Below are positions 63,445 to 64,000 of a DNA stretch of 64,000 bases, piece after piece. Source of the DNA: Lachnospiraceae bacterium. GTDB lineage: Bacteria; Bacillota; Clostridia; Lachnospirales; Lachnospiraceae. Below the pieces are notes generated by a model. That model had not been told where the DNA came from, did not search any database, and saw only the letters and a list, made by a program, of their open reading frames with translations. A program made the position numbers and the translations under genes. The stretch spans positions 20,262 through 84,261 of the forward strand of contig JAGBCB010000014.1 in the NCBI GenBank assembly GCA_017938145.1. Direction: 5' to 3'. Position 1 is the first letter of the stretch; the number at the start of each line of letters is the position of its first letter.

Positions 63445-63456
63445 TTCTCCTTTCAT

Positions 63457-63765
63457 AACGCTAATACAAATATATGAACCTTTGCATGTCCTATAGTATA
63501 TTTATCTATCTTCTAGTTTTTCCGCACATACCTTCCATTGCCGCTTCCTATGCCCTTCCGGCCACGTTCTGGCTGTACTATGTACTATTTAATATAACAG
63601 CTGGCATTCTTTTGGCAGTCAGCCACCTGTCATAACCCATATTCACAATGGCATATGTTTTTAAATTATCAAAGTACATGGATTTTTTATCCTTCTAATT
63701 AATAAATATCCGAAAATCCAAAAAAATTTGAAAAAATTTTATTTTATGTCATCTTTTGATAAAAG
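63457..63765. other. AT-rich region without a gene
   Basis: About 310 bases with no convincing frame. It contains CTGGCATTCTTTTGGCAG (an imperfect inverted repeat) and runs of A/T, probably element-internal control DNA. Confidence 0.5.
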
Positions 63766-63795
63766 TTGACATATAACAAAAATGTATGTTAATAT
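63766..63795 (+). promoter_or_regulatory. Promoter of the right-edge leader RNA
   Basis: TTGACA (63766-63771), then TTAATA at 17 or TAATAT at 18 bases. Confidence 0.6.
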
Positions 63796-63831
63796 AAAGC
63801 CATAAATCATTTATGCTTCCCAGTGGGAATA

Positions 63832-63933
63832 ATGCATACGCAGTTTATGATTGAACGCATGTCAAAGGATACCATTATTTGTAATGGCACTCTTTTGGCA
63901 TTTTTTATTTTCTGCAGTTTGCAGTTCAGATAA
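63832..63933 (+). CDS. Putative leader peptide of an attenuator
   Basis: 33 codons from the ATG at 63832, with GTGGGA upstream, to TAA at 63931-63933. It reads MHTQFMIERMSKDTIICNGT and then a hydrophobic tail (LLAFFIFCSLQF). It runs across terminator hairpin 63860-63911, so translation could stop that hairpin forming. The ribosome binding site region is in a TTCCCAGTGGGAA hairpin. The protein itself is probably not the product of interest. Confidence 0.5.
   Translation: MHTQFMIERMSKDTIICNGTLLAFFIFCSLQFR
63860..63911 (+). terminator. First terminator of the leader
   Basis: Long bulged stem, TGTCAAAGG...ACCATTA with TAATGG...TTTTGGCA, followed by TTTTTTATTT. Confidence 0.75.
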
Positions 63934-63966
63934 AAAAGTTATTTTGTGGATGTACCACACACAGTC

Positions 63967-63999
63967 AGGAATGGATTCTAAGCGAACCATTCCTTTTTT
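63967..63999 (+). terminator. Second terminator at the window edge
   Basis: AGGAATGG (63967-63974) and CCATTCCT (63987-63994) with a TTC/GAA inner pair, followed by TTTTTT. Two terminators in tandem suggest attenuation of a gene just beyond. Confidence 0.8.
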
Positions 64000-64000
64000 A

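Noticed and set aside
63832-63933. Leader frame as a real functional small protein
   Set aside because: It overlaps a terminator and has a weak ribosome binding site, so it is better read as a regulatory leader; kept only as a low-confidence feature.

Overview
This window looks like part of a chromosome from a spore-forming, gut-type member of the Clostridia, most likely Lachnospiraceae. That is inferred from the gene families: Mn-catalase/CotJC coat protein, DUF4358 lipoprotein, DHHW/MBOAT pair, DUF6440, DUF2812/PadR pair, C_GCAxxG_C_C protein, T-box-controlled thrS and BspA-type surface proteins. Ribosome binding sites are Clostridia-like (AGGAGG) and GC is moderate. Most genes lie on the minus strand. 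I saw no tRNA, rRNA or CRISPR array.

Layout. 1-4700: a secreted B-repeat protein running off the left edge and a polytopic membrane protein, translationally coupled. 4838-10624: MATE transporter, thrS with T-box leader, ZIP metal transporter, tRNA-dihydrouridine synthase. 10626-15080: redox protein, chemoreceptor, dUTPase, M18 aminopeptidase. 15149-20044: ABC exporter whose permease carries about 570 residues of coiled coil built from 21-residue repeats. 20253-23695: an unusual three-part lipoprotein plus a small membrane protein. 23836-31325: a tightly packed minus-strand operon that starts with a 33-codon peptide gene, followed by a leaky-looking terminator, a lipoprotein ending in the same seven residues as the peptide, an HPr-kinase-like protein, a PqqD-like protein, an S24/S26 peptidase, an ABC exporter, a nucleotidyltransferase-fold protein and a methyltransferase, then housekeeping genes. 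It resembles the peripheral gene set of Firmicutes lasso-peptide clusters, but no cyclase is present. 31355-37147: a mosaic 1930-residue BspA-like surface protein just upstream of the peptide.

37244-45722: regulators, a histidine phosphatase, an Rpn-type nuclease, xylulokinase, a FUSC-like exporter and HD, HAD and S41 enzymes. 45733-46407: a complete type III toxin-antitoxin locus (ToxN/AbiQ family) with its RNA antitoxin, terminator and promoter. 46429-51476: P-loop kinase, TPR protein, second MATE transporter and a PadR-controlled four-gene operon. 51590-51981: a 392-base near-perfect imperfect palindrome with no gene. 52047-61188: second chemoreceptor, an ECF sigma/membrane-partner/MBOAT/DHHW polymer-acetylation operon, DUF4358 lipoprotein, YitT and VanZ proteins.

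61312-64000: the 3' part of a cotJC-like spore-coat Mn-catalase gene, cut off on its 5' side next to a large serine recombinase. This is the expected look of one end of an integrated or intervening element inside a sporulation gene. The right edge carries a plus-strand attenuator (promoter, leader peptide, two terminators) whose target gene lies outside the window.
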